A DNA stretch of 64,000 nt, from NCBI RefSeq assembly GCF_014897815.1, contig NZ_JABUZG010000037.1, positions 14,995 through 78,994 on the forward strand, read 5' to 3'. Position numbers and translations under genes: made by a program. Under the pieces are notes generated by a model, which saw only the letters and a program-made list of their open reading frames with translations, searched no databases and was not told the origin of the DNA. How positions within the stretch are numbered: position 1 is the first letter of the stretch; every line of letters starts with the position of its first letter. Positions 55,399 through 64,000 of the stretch are shown here, in pieces. Origin of the DNA: Psychrobacter sp. PG1. Its GTDB lineage: Bacteria; Pseudomonadota; Gammaproteobacteria; Pseudomonadales; Moraxellaceae.

Positions 55399-56982
55399 AT
55401 GCGCCTGTCTACTGTTGATTTACAAAAACGCCTGAACCCTGATAAGCCAAAGGGTTTGCCTATAGCGCTGACGGTATTGATTGCGTTGTTGGCAGGTGCG
55501 GTGTTTATATTTGCACTGGCGCCTTATGGCATTTGGCCACTGGCGCTAGTGTCGCCTGCTATTTTATACGCCTTACTGATGCCTGATATGAGTGGCAAGC
55601 GTGCTTTTCTTATCGGTCAGGCTTACGGTACGGGACTTTGGTGCGTTGGTGCATTTTGGTTATACACCTCTATTCATGTCTATGGCGATACGCCAGCATG
55701 GCTTGCGCTGATTATGATTGCGCTGATGGGTCTGGGCATGGGGTTATTCCATGGCTTTTTGGCGTTGGTTTTCAACCGTATGGTCGGTCGTCAGCCGTTG
55801 TCGTTTGCGGCGCTATGGATACTCCAAGAGTGGCTGAAAACGTGGCTGTTCACTGGATTTCCGTGGTTGTTTGTCGGTTATGCCTTTACGGAGCAGTATT
55901 GGTTATCATCATTAGCACCAGTCGCTGGCGTCTTTGCAGTGTCTTTTGTGGCGGTATTATTGGCAGCTAGTTTGGTTGAGCTATTGCGTCGCCGTGGCGG
56001 ATATATGATTCCGTCGATAGCATTGTTGGTCATTAGCAGCGCGTTATGGTTGATTAATCCGCAATGGACGAAACCAAAAGGCACGCCTGAGTTGTCCGTG
56101 TCCTTAATCCAAGGTAATATTCCACAAGATTTAAAATGGCTCACCGAATATCAAATAGAAACCCTGAAAATTTATGCAACTCTGACCAGTACTGAGTGGG
56201 ATCGCGATATCGTCTTATGGCCGGAATCCTCTATTCCTATGTTTCAAGATGAAGCGATTGGCTTTATCAGTGAAATGGTTAAAATGGCCAAAGAAACAGA
56301 TACCACATGGGTAACAGGTATTCCTTATCGAGATTTAGAAAACTTTGACCCAAAAACGGATAAATATCCGCCATTTTATAATAGCGTGGTTGCGCTAGGT
56401 AGTGATGCTGAGGGGATGTATAAAAAGCAGCGTCTGGTACCATTTGGTGAATATATTCCCTTCGAAGGCATGTTAGATATCTTGCCAAACCTTGCTGGTA
56501 GCCAAGAAATCATGAGCTATAGTCGTGGTAGTGACAACCAATCACCGCTGCGTGTACGTGGTCATAATTTGGGCTCAGCAGTCTGTTATGAAGTGGCTTA
56601 CCCTGATACCACCCGTAAAAACGCGATTGGCACGGACTTCTTATTGACCATCTCAAACGATGCTTGGTTTGGTACGTCGGCAGGTCCATTGCAACATCTG
56701 CAAATGGTGCAGATGCGCGCGCTAGAGAATGGGCGTTGGTTTATGCGCGCGACCAATACGGGCGTGACCGCTATCATCGACCACAAAGGTCGTATCGTCG
56801 AGCGTGCACCGCAGTTTGAGCGCACAGTATTGCGCGGTGATATTCAGGCGCGGGTTGGTAATACACCTTTTATGAGCTTCGGTAATTATCCGATTCTCTT
56901 TATCATTACGCTGTTACTTGTCTTGAGCTACTTTGGTAAGCGTGGGATGCCGCAACCGCGTTTGGGTAAGTCGCTAAAATAA
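55399..56982 (+). CDS. lnt: Apolipoprotein N-acyltransferase
   Basis: Adds the third acyl chain to lipoproteins, the last maturation step after Lgt and LspA. 527 residues, usual length. About six to eight N-terminal membrane helices (FALAPYGIWPLALVSPAIL is the Lnt start), then a nitrilase-like periplasmic domain with catalytic Glu in WPESSIPMF, Lys in YKKQRLVPFGEYIP and Cys in SAVCYEVAYPD. All three are intact. A C-terminal helix ends the protein. Confidence 0.96.
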   Translation: MRLSTVDLQKRLNPDKPKGLPIALTVLIALLAGAVFIFALAPYGIWPLALVSPAILYALLMPDMSGKRAFLIGQAYGTGLWCVGAFWLYTSIHVYGDTPAWLALIMIALMGLGMGLFHGFLALVFNRMVGRQPLSFAALWILQEWLKTWLFTGFPWLFVGYAFTEQYWLSSLAPVAGVFAVSFVAVLLAASLVELLRRRGGYMIPSIALLVISSALWLINPQWTKPKGTPELSVSLIQGNIPQDLKWLTEYQIETLKIYATLTSTEWDRDIVLWPESSIPMFQDEAIGFISEMVKMAKETDTTWVTGIPYRDLENFDPKTDKYPPFYNSVVALGSDAEGMYKKQRLVPFGEYIPFEGMLDILPNLAGSQEIMSYSRGSDNQSPLRVRGHNLGSAVCYEVAYPDTTRKNAIGTDFLLTISNDAWFGTSAGPLQHLQMVQMRALENGRWFMRATNTGVTAIIDHKGRIVERAPQFERTVLRGDIQARVGNTPFMSFGNYPILFIITLLLVLSYFGKRGMPQPRLGKSLK

Positions 56983-57162
56983 CTGGCTATTATTACCAGT
57001 GATAATGAATCGCTCGAATGGGTTATGATAATTAACCACAAAAGCGAGTGGCAAAGTTTGTTGATAATAAATCCTTTAAATACTTAAGGGTTTTAACAAA
57101 TCGGTACGAATTGCGATATAATAGACCAATATTTTAAATATTTTGTGCAAGGTGGATAAGGT

Positions 57163-57594
57163 ATGTCAGAACATATTGTCGAAAACAACCCTAAGAAAGA
57201 GTTCTTATTTGCTTTAGGCGGTGTTGCCTTATTTTTAGGTATCGTCTTACTTATTGGTATTTCTGGATTTTTGCGTCCAGCAGGCGAGCACATTACTGCT
57301 GAGACGACCGAAACGTCAGCGGCAGCTGATGAAGCAGAAGCGATTGCTGCTGAAGACACTGCGCCAGCTGAAACAGCACCTGTAGCCGCGGATGCTACAG
57401 CGACTGATACTGCTGCAAGCGTCACCCCAGCGACCGATACTGATAGTGCTGTGGTTACCGCAGAAGCTGGTACTGCAACTGCTTCTGGTACAGTTAGTCA
57501 AACTGCGGTTGCTGATGCTGATCTAACGGCTGAGCAAGCAGACGGTGATTTGGAAGCGGGTGATGCCACTGATGAAGCGGTAGCCGCACAGTAA
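57163..57594 (+). CDS. Membrane-anchored low-complexity protein, unknown function
   Basis: 143 residues. Short N-terminal tail (SEHIVENNPKKE), a membrane helix (FALGGVALFLGIVLLIGISGFL, about 15-36), then a long tail almost wholly of Ala, Thr, Glu, Asp and Val (such as AADATATDTAASVTPATDTD). No domain. The tail is likely extracytoplasmic and disordered. GGATAAGG-like AAGGTGGATAAGG precedes the start. Similar in composition to the acidic lipoprotein at 24737. Confidence 0.72.
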   Translation: MSEHIVENNPKKEFLFALGGVALFLGIVLLIGISGFLRPAGEHITAETTETSAAADEAEAIAAEDTAPAETAPVAADATATDTAASVTPATDTDSAVVTAEAGTATASGTVSQTAVADADLTAEQADGDLEAGDATDEAVAAQ

Positions 57595-57895
57595 TATACG
57601 TAAGTCGATGCTACCTTTTTAAAGTATGGCTCGACAAACCGCTTCGCTTAAAACCTAAGTATTATGGTAATACCATAAGCACAACAGCGTCGTCATCACT
57701 GACATTGATGCTAAGAATAAAAGCCCGCTTTCAGCCAATGATAGCGGGCTTTTTTGTGGGTATTTGTGTAATTATTGACCAATTATTTCTTTACTTGATT
57801 ATATCCAAGTGAAACAATGATGCGCCTATATGACCGCTTGTCGGGATAATTATATGTTTGGTCGTTAATACAGTGGTCTTTAAAGGAATAAAGTT
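57595..57895. other. Intergenic region with terminator
   Basis: About 300 bp with no gene. The terminator at 57721-57755 is the only structure seen; the right part must hold the POT transporter promoter. Confidence 0.6.
57721..57755 (+). terminator. Terminator
   Basis: AAGCCCGCT (57721-57729) pairs with AGCGGGCTT (57743-57751), then T-run. Ends the 57163 gene transcript. Confidence 0.85.
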
Positions 57896-59458
57896 ATGAG
57901 TACAGAATCAAAGTCAGAGGCTAGTGCTGCTGAATTGGCAGCACTAGATAATGGATTTATGGGGCACCCTAAGCCGTTACGTCCATTGTTTTTCACAGAA
58001 ATGTGGGAGCGATTCTCTTATTATAGTATCCGTCCACTATTAGTATTATTTATGGTAGCGACCGTCGGTAGTGGCGGTTTTGGTTTCGATGAAGTTACAG
58101 CTTCTGCTATTTATGGTATTTTTGCTGGTTCGTTATATTTAGCGGCAGTACCAGGTGGCTGGTTGGCTGATAATTGGCTCGGTCAAGAGCGTGCACTCTG
58201 GTGGGGTAGTATTATTATCGCCCTTGGTCATTTGTGTATCGCACTATCCGCTATGTTTGGTATGACGCTGTTTTTTGTGGGTTTGATGTGTATCGTTCTC
58301 GGTTCAGGCTTATTTAAAACCTGTATCTCCGTGATGGTCGGAACGTTGTATCCCAAAGGCGATGCACGCCGTGATAGTGGCTTCACTCTATTTTATATGG
58401 GTATCAATATCGGTGCGCTACTGGCTGCCCTTATCGTTGGCGTATTTAAAGAAAAAGGTATGTGGCATGTCGGCTTTGGTGTCGGTGGTCTTGGCATGTT
58501 AGCTTCACTATTGATTTATCGTTTTTCAGCTAAAAAAACCTTAAATCGTTATGCTCGTGCCAAAAACATTACGCCTGAATGGGAACAAACGACTGGACGT
58601 TTCAAAAATGTAGGTGGCTGGGTTGGCGGGTTTCTCGCGCTACTTGCTGCCATTACTGTCTTAGTGTCGACTGGTATTATGCCATTTAACCCTGAAATGG
58701 TTGCTCAGTATATGACTTACCTCATTGCAGCAGTCGTCATATTATACTTTGCTGTCATGTTTATTTCACCGCGATTGGACAAAACTGACAAGCTGCGTTT
58801 GTTAATTTGTTTTATCTTAATCATCGGCTCGACGCTATTTTGGTCAAGCTTTGAGCAGCAGCCAACGTCTTTTAACCTGTTCGCTGATCGCTATACAGAC
58901 CTGAATATTTTAGGCTTTGAAGTGCCTAGTATTTGGTTCCAATCGCTTAATCCCTTATTTATTTTAATATTAGCACCGATCATCAGCATTGTCTGGGTCA
59001 AGCTTGCCAATCGAGGTCTTGAGCCAAATAGTATGGTAAAGTTTGCGCTTGGTATGTTGTTTGCCGCTGCAGGCTTTGCTTTGATGATATTTGCCTCAAA
59101 AAGCATTTTGACTAGCGATGGTGGATTGGCTTCACCTTTATGGTTGGTGGGTAGTTTACTATTGCTGACCCTTGGTGAGTTGGCGCTCAGTCCTGTTGGT
59201 CTGTCTGCAATGACTAAGCTTGCGCCAAAAGGCATGCAAGGTCAGATGATGGGGCTTTTCTTTGCTTCTCTCGCTTTAGGTAATTTGGTTGCTGCGTTCT
59301 TTGGCGGCCAAGTATCAGCGGATAAGATTGAAGGATTACCGGGCTTATTTACGATGATGACGATCTTTTTGGTGGTCACAGCCGTTGTCTTATTGGCATT
59401 AGCCAAACCGATCAATAATATGCTACAAAAAAGCGAGCGTGCAGATACGCTGAGCTAA
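57896..59458 (+). CDS. Proton-dependent oligopeptide transporter (POT/PTR2)
   Basis: 520 residues with 12-14 membrane helices. POT motifs: FTEMWERFSYYSIRPLL (ExxER), then GGWLADNWLGQERALWWGS and GFTLFYMGINIGALLA (PTR2 motif). Imports di- and tripeptides with protons in the inner membrane. The aminopeptidase gene 410 bp downstream could process imported peptides, although it is separately controlled. Confidence 0.93.
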   Translation: MSTESKSEASAAELAALDNGFMGHPKPLRPLFFTEMWERFSYYSIRPLLVLFMVATVGSGGFGFDEVTASAIYGIFAGSLYLAAVPGGWLADNWLGQERALWWGSIIIALGHLCIALSAMFGMTLFFVGLMCIVLGSGLFKTCISVMVGTLYPKGDARRDSGFTLFYMGINIGALLAALIVGVFKEKGMWHVGFGVGGLGMLASLLIYRFSAKKTLNRYARAKNITPEWEQTTGRFKNVGGWVGGFLALLAAITVLVSTGIMPFNPEMVAQYMTYLIAAVVILYFAVMFISPRLDKTDKLRLLICFILIIGSTLFWSSFEQQPTSFNLFADRYTDLNILGFEVPSIWFQSLNPLFILILAPIISIVWVKLANRGLEPNSMVKFALGMLFAAAGFALMIFASKSILTSDGGLASPLWLVGSLLLLTLGELALSPVGLSAMTKLAPKGMQGQMMGLFFASLALGNLVAAFFGGQVSADKIEGLPGLFTMMTIFLVVTAVVLLALAKPINNMLQKSERADTLS

Positions 59459-59867
59459 TTCAGACACACGGTTAACGGATTTAGGATCAATAGCAATACC
59501 AGCAAAAATGTTAGATGGTGAGACGTGTTACCATGATCGGTAGCACGTTTTATGGCGACACTTAGTAAGTTATTGCCCCCACGCTATTGAAAGTACGCTT
59601 TCCGCCCAAACATCTAATGATGCTCTGCTGTAATGCTCCTAAAAATAGTTAGCCTTATCTATCTGGTCATTGACAACATTTTAATTTTTAAGACATTGAG
59701 CGGCTTACACAGGCTTACACAGGCTTAGATGCTGAGCATTCAATGAATGATGAATAACTACTAATGCTTAAAACAGTTCACTCGCTCAAATAAGACGACT
59801 ATCCATAGTCGCCTCACAATATGATTTTTCCAAATCTTATTTTTTAAAATCAATAAGGACACCTTTT
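59459..59867. other. Gene-free region upstream of the aminopeptidase gene
   Basis: No credible gene. Contains GGCTTACACA in tandem (59702-59721, then a partial third copy GGCTTA) and the inverted repeat CGACTATcCATAGTCG (59796-59811). No terminator for the POT gene is obvious. Confidence 0.5.
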
Positions 59868-61685
59868 ATGAATAAACAAAGCATCCACGATCGTATCGAC
59901 AGCCTACGTCAGGCGTTGGTAGCACAAGATCTGACCGCGATTATCGTACCGTCTGCTGATCCGCATTTATCTGAGTATTTGCCAGAATATTGGCAAGCGC
60001 GCTTATGGTTATCAGGATTCACAGGCTCAGTTGGTACGCTTGTTGTTACCGCTGATTTTGCTGGATTATGGACGGACAGCCGCTATTGGGTACATGCCGC
60101 TGACCAATTAGAAGGTACTGGTATTAGCTTAGAGAAGCTTGCACCGGGTCAGCCGAATCATATTGATTGGCTCGCCGAGCATTTGGCTGAGGGTGATAGC
60201 GTGGCAGTCGATGGAAATGTATTGTCTATCTCTGAGCAAGATAAATTGTTAAATGCCTTTGATGCCAACGACATTACCTTAATCACTGAGCGTGACGTAT
60301 TGACAGAAATATGGAGCGATCGTCCAGCGCTACCTACTGCCAGCCTATATCAACACGATGCGCAGTTTGTTGCGCAGTCTGCTACCTCAAAACTTGCCGC
60401 TGTACGCGCAGGTATGGCTGAGGCAGGCGCAACCCATCACTTGCTTTCAAGCTTAGACGATATTGCTTGGTTGACCAATTTACGCGGCGCTGATGTTGAT
60501 TATAACCCTGTGTTTTTGGCACATATGCTCATTAGCGAACATGACGCGACATTGTTTATCGATAATAATAAAGTCAGTAGCGAGATAGCACAAAGCTTAA
60601 AAGACAGCGGTATCACCCTTGCTGATTATGACGCTGTGCAAGATGCGTTGGGCACATTGACCGCCGATGACTTATTGCTATTAGACCCAAGTAAAGTGGC
60701 AGTGGGTACGTTATCTAAAATGGGCGATGGCATAGGTTTTATTGAGCAAATGGCGCCAAGTACGTTGCTAAAATCAGTTAAATCTGACGCTGATATCGAC
60801 CATGTGCGTGAAGCCATGCGTCAAGATGGCGCGGCATTAAGTGAGTTTTTTGCCGCATTCGAGCAGCGTTTAGCAGACGGTGAGCGTTTAAGCGAGCTGG
60901 ACGTTGATAGTATGCTCATCGAAGTGCGCAGTCAGCAGCCACATTATGTATCGCCCAGTTTCCCGACTATCGCAGGCTTTAATGAAAATGGTGCGCTGCC
61001 ACATTATCGCGCAACGCCAGAAAAATTCAGCTACCTTGATGTGGTCGAGGGCGAAGGTGGATTGTTACTGATTGATTCAGGTGCTCAATATCAAAACGGC
61101 ACCACAGATATCACCCGTGTGGTCGGTATTGGACAGGTAAGCAGCGAACACAAACGTGACTTTACTACCGTACTCAAAGCCCATATTGCCTTAGCAAAAG
61201 CGCATTTCCCTGATGGTATCGCCTCACCGCTCATCGATGCGATATGCCGTGCACCATTATGGCAGGCACAGATGGATTATGGTCACGGTACTGGTCATGG
61301 CGTTGGCTATTTCTTGAACGTCCATGAAGGCCCACAAGTGATTGCTTATAGCGCTAGCATGCCGAAAGAGCGCGCGATGAAAGAGGGCATGATCTCAAGT
61401 AATGAGCCAGGTCTATACCGTGAAGGAAAATACGGTATCCGTATCGAAAACTTGATGGTTAATAAGCGTATTGCCCAGCCAGTAGAGACGGAATTTGGCG
61501 ATTTTCTTAATTTTGAGACCGTCACTTATTGCCCAATTGATACTCGTTTAATTGAGTCGTCATTATTGACTCAAATCGAAATTGATTGGTTGAATAACTA
61601 TCATAGCCAAGTCTATGCAGAGCTAAAAGACCGCGTTGAAGGTGCGGCATTTGAATGGCTGACTGAGCGTACTAAGGCTATCTAA
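59868..61685 (+). CDS. Xaa-Pro aminopeptidase (M24 family, AMPP type)
   Basis: 605 residues, the three-domain APP1-like form (two creatinase-N-like domains, then the catalytic domain). Metal ligands visible: Asp in LLIDSGAQYQNGTTDITRV (D and D), His in GHGTGHGVGYFLNVHEG, Glu in SNEPGLYREG and Glu in GIRIENLM. Cuts N-terminal residues before proline using two Mn(II). Clean start behind AAGGA-like AAGGACACC. Ends at a strong terminator. Confidence 0.94.
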   Translation: MNKQSIHDRIDSLRQALVAQDLTAIIVPSADPHLSEYLPEYWQARLWLSGFTGSVGTLVVTADFAGLWTDSRYWVHAADQLEGTGISLEKLAPGQPNHIDWLAEHLAEGDSVAVDGNVLSISEQDKLLNAFDANDITLITERDVLTEIWSDRPALPTASLYQHDAQFVAQSATSKLAAVRAGMAEAGATHHLLSSLDDIAWLTNLRGADVDYNPVFLAHMLISEHDATLFIDNNKVSSEIAQSLKDSGITLADYDAVQDALGTLTADDLLLLDPSKVAVGTLSKMGDGIGFIEQMAPSTLLKSVKSDADIDHVREAMRQDGAALSEFFAAFEQRLADGERLSELDVDSMLIEVRSQQPHYVSPSFPTIAGFNENGALPHYRATPEKFSYLDVVEGEGGLLLIDSGAQYQNGTTDITRVVGIGQVSSEHKRDFTTVLKAHIALAKAHFPDGIASPLIDAICRAPLWQAQMDYGHGTGHGVGYFLNVHEGPQVIAYSASMPKERAMKEGMISSNEPGLYREGKYGIRIENLMVNKRIAQPVETEFGDFLNFETVTYCPIDTRLIESSLLTQIEIDWLNNYHSQVYAELKDRVEGAAFEWLTERTKAI

Positions 61686-61717
61686 AGTAAACGCTCATAT
61701 CGACGAATCTAAAATGG

Positions 61718-61748
61718 AAAAACCCCCGTAAAGTTCATGGGGGTTTTT
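61718..61748. terminator. Bidirectional terminator
   Basis: AAAAACCCCC (61718-61727) pairs with GGGGGTTTTT (61739-61748). Between convergent genes at 61685 and 61810. Confidence 0.88.
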
Positions 61749-61809
61749 TAGTACTAGGAATTTACTACTGAGGATTTATTGCTAAAGGGTAATGCGTAGG
61801 ACGCAGCGT

Positions 61810-62682
61810 TTAGCTTGGTTTAGACTCTTTGTCAGTTCCTGCTTCATCTTCGCTTAGATTTTGAGTCACTTCAGCACGTAACCAAGATTTTAAATTTTCA
61901 GACATCAGCATCATTTGCTCACTGAGATAGTCATCAATTTGCATTTCCAACTCACGGATCATCTCTTGATGCGTGGTACTCAGTTTCGCATCTTTCAGTA
62001 CCAGTTTGATGACGGCACTGGCTTTGTCATTGACCGCTTTTATACTGTGATCGTCATTGATATGCTTGTCATTAGCGACATTAGCATGTTCACTGATGGT
62101 TTTGTTCTCAGAGCTGGTAACAAGGTTATCATCAGTATTAGATTGCGTCGCAGCCGATTTTTCAACATCTTGGTTTTTTTCAACCGTGTTATCAATACTA
62201 AGCGATTCTGAATCACTCGCATCATTGGCATTCATAGCGGTCGTTTTATCAGCAATATTCTTCTTCTCAGCGGCTATTTGCTCAGTTTTCTGTTGTTCTT
62301 TTTGCGCGGTATCTGCTGCTTCACGAAGTTTGGTTTCTTCTTTTAATCTAGCACTTTCTTTTAATCTGGCATCCTCTGCCGCTTTTACTTTTTGTTGTTC
62401 TTCTCGCTGTTGTTTTTCAGCAGTCGCTTGCTCTTTGGCTTTTTTGTCAGTAATGGCTTTAGCGATGGCTTGCTCCGCTTCATGGTTTTCGTAGAGCTCA
62501 TCGATGTGGGTATCCAAATCATGAGTATTAAAGACAAAGCTTTCAAATGGGGTATCGTTTTGCAGTAAGGTGGTGATGTCTTTTAGCTCTTGGGTAATTG
62601 CTGCGCGAATAGGCTCAGGCGCACACGTCCAGCGCTGGTAAAACTGATGGGAAAATGAGTAGCTTGACATGGTATCGTCCAT
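61810..62682 (-). CDS. Cytoplasmic coiled-coil protein, unknown function
   Basis: 290 residues. N-terminal globular 60 residues (SYSFSHQFYQRWTCAPEPIR), a coiled coil from about 70-150 rich in Lys, Glu, Gln and Ala like TolA and PspA-type helices, a Ser/Asp/Asn-rich middle (about 155-215), and a C-terminal helical part (SEQMMLMSENLKSWLRAEV, about 257-275). No signal peptide or membrane helix. No family recognised. fabF lies upstream on the same strand. Confidence 0.7.
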   Translation of the reverse strand: MDDTMSSYSFSHQFYQRWTCAPEPIRAAITQELKDITTLLQNDTPFESFVFNTHDLDTHIDELYENHEAEQAIAKAITDKKAKEQATAEKQQREEQQKVKAAEDARLKESARLKEETKLREAADTAQKEQQKTEQIAAEKKNIADKTTAMNANDASDSESLSIDNTVEKNQDVEKSAATQSNTDDNLVTSSENKTISEHANVANDKHINDDHSIKAVNDKASAVIKLVLKDAKLSTTHQEMIRELEMQIDDYLSEQMMLMSENLKSWLRAEVTQNLSEDEAGTDKESKPS

Positions 62683-62797
62683 AAATGTTCCAAAAATTAC
62701 CCCTTATCATACGCAAATACGATAAGGGGCTGCAAGTGGACAAACGTAGCAAATCTGACACCAAGGTTACAACGACCGATATGGTAAGTTTTATACC

Positions 62798-64000
62798 TTA
62801 ATGATTCACGGGCCAGCGCGCAAATACTAACGAGCCATTGGTACCACCAAAGCCAAAGCTATTGGATACGGCATAGTGTAGGTTTTCAACTTTACGCGAT
62901 TGGTTGGCGACATAGTCGAGGTTACAGTTGTCTTCCACATTGTCCAAATTAATGGTGGGTGGCACATGCTGATGCTGTAGGGCAAGAACGGTGAATATGG
63001 CTTCAACAGCACCCGCGGCACCAAGCAAATGACCCGTCATCGATTTGGTTGAGCTGACCAAAATGTGGTCTTTAACTGGGGCAAAAACGGTTTCAATAGC
63101 AATCGATTCAGCGACATCACCCGCAGGGGTGCTGGTGCCATGAGCGTTGACATAACCAACACTCGATGGCTCAATGCCTGCATCATTTAGGGCATTACGC
63201 ATCGCTCGTGCCGCACCGCTGCCATCTTCAGGCGGTGCTGTGATGTGACTGGCATCATCACTCATCCCAAAGCCGACCAGTTCAGCGAGTATGGTTGCAC
63301 CGCGTGCTTTGGCATGAGCGAGGCTTTCTAGTACCACCATACCCGCGCCATCACCGAGCACAAAACCATCACGGTCTTTGTCAAAGGGACGCGAGGCTTT
63401 GGTTGGCTCGTCATTGCGAGTTGAGAGGGCATGCATGGCACCAAAACCTGATATGCCAAGTGGGCTGGAGCCTTTTTCACTACCACCTGCCAGCATGACA
63501 TCGGCGTCACCATAAGCAATCAGACGTGCAGCGAGCCCCATCGCATGGGTAGCGGTGGTACAAGCCGTCGATGTCGCAAGGTTGGGACCTTTTAAGGTAT
63601 GTTTAATCGCCACTAAGCCTGCTGCCATATTCACAATAGAGCCAGGAATGATAAAGGGCGAAACTTTCATAGCGCCTTTTTCTCGTAGCATATCGCGACT
63701 GTTTTCAATGGTTTGGATACCACCAATACCTGAGCCTAAAATAATGCCAAATCGTTCTTGATTAACCCCATGTACGGGCGCATCAGCAGCACTTACTTCA
63801 TCGATAAAACCAGCGTTCTGTAATGCCATACTAGAGGCGGCAATACCATAATGAATAAATTCATCATAGCGTCGCGCGTCTTTGGTATTCATATATTGCT
63901 TGGCATCGAAATCCTTGACCACACCAGCAATTTGAGCTCGATAGCCAGTAGCATCAAAATGTGTAATTTGCGCGATGCCGCTATCACCATTGAGCAGCTT
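62798..64000 (-). CDS. fabF: Beta-ketoacyl-ACP synthase II (5' end outside window)
   Basis: 400 codons visible, open to the window edge; the reading frame from 64000 gives KLLNGDSGIAQITHFDATGY and joins smoothly to VVKDFDAKQYM, so only about 20-25 N-terminal residues are missing. An internal GTG at 63922 is not the start. Catalytic Cys in STACTTATHAMGLA, His in NAHGTSTPAGD and His in SSTKSMTGHLLGAAG are all present. Elongates long-chain acyl-ACP, in particular C16 to C18:1, in type II fatty acid synthesis. Confidence 0.96.
   Translation of the reverse strand, partial: KLLNGDSGIAQITHFDATGYRAQIAGVVKDFDAKQYMNTKDARRYDEFIHYGIAASSMALQNAGFIDEVSAADAPVHGVNQERFGIILGSGIGGIQTIENSRDMLREKGAMKVSPFIIPGSIVNMAAGLVAIKHTLKGPNLATSTACTTATHAMGLAARLIAYGDADVMLAGGSEKGSSPLGISGFGAMHALSTRNDEPTKASRPFDKDRDGFVLGDGAGMVVLESLAHAKARGATILAELVGFGMSDDASHITAPPEDGSGAARAMRNALNDAGIEPSSVGYVNAHGTSTPAGDVAESIAIETVFAPVKDHILVSSTKSMTGHLLGAAGAVEAIFTVLALQHQHVPPTINLDNVEDNCNLDYVANQSRKVENLHYAVSNSFGFGGTNGSLVFARWPVNH

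Noticed and set aside
62057..62494. 145-codon frame opposite the coiled-coil protein, Cys/Ser/Phe-rich
   Set aside because: Reverse complement of Lys/Glu/Ala codons gives Phe/Leu/Ser/Cys runs, which looks like a hydrophobic protein by accident.

Overview
The window is bacterial chromosome, most likely from Psychrobacter or a close relative in the Moraxellaceae (Gammaproteobacteria). The protein sequences, the moderately A+T-rich coding style and neighbourhoods such as lgt next to thyA, tatABC, rpmI-rplT-pheST-ihfA and corC-lnt support this. Genus is judged by eye and no database was searched. I saw no rRNA, tRNA or CRISPR array.

Layout. Positions 1-4618 are the end of an integrated mobile element: three overlapping minus-strand genes (two tyrosine recombinases and a third gene leaving the window). 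Its outer end lies inside thyA, which is cut after about 204 native codons (4568-5230). From 4619 onward everything is core or ordinary accessory chromosome. 5305-18762 carries lgt, a DUF4139 protein, an NRDE protein, a zinc alcohol dehydrogenase, rppH, an OsmC-like protein, a MAPEG protein, dusC, a UvrD-like helicase, tatABC, hisIE and a hotdog thioesterase. A 169-bp MITE with perfect terminal inverted repeats sits at 19029-19197, just before rpmI-rplT-pheS-pheT-ihfA (19361-24502). No infC precedes rpmI.

24737-33385 holds two small lipoproteins, a YpfJ-type metallopeptidase, rho, trxA, an RluA-type pseudouridine synthase, an FMO/Baeyer-Villiger-type monooxygenase and a 2-hydroxyacid dehydrogenase. 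33585-36933 is a two-gene signalling unit: a membrane sensor kinase and a response regulator made of two receiver domains with no output domain. 37590-46040 has rapA, tesB, mutY, a vapBC toxin-antitoxin pair, a Sel1-repeat protein and a YlqF/RbgA GTPase. 46177-53994 has a 1001-residue DUF2339 membrane protein, a small membrane protein, a short-chain dehydrogenase, a dienelactone hydrolase, a YcgN-type protein and a DUF4105 protein. 54256-64000 has corC, lnt, a small anchored low-complexity protein, a POT peptide transporter, an M24 aminopeptidase, a coiled-coil protein and the 3' part of fabF.

Functional links: lgt and lnt are the first and last steps of lipoprotein maturation. rpmI, rplT and pheST serve translation. 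The POT transporter and the M24 aminopeptidase could act in sequence on imported peptides. The most unusual feature is the recombinase trio disrupting thyA. Next are the MITE, with a matching lone end 0.7 kb away that brackets a thioesterase gene, and a strongly structured intergenic block near 44.9-45.06 kb.
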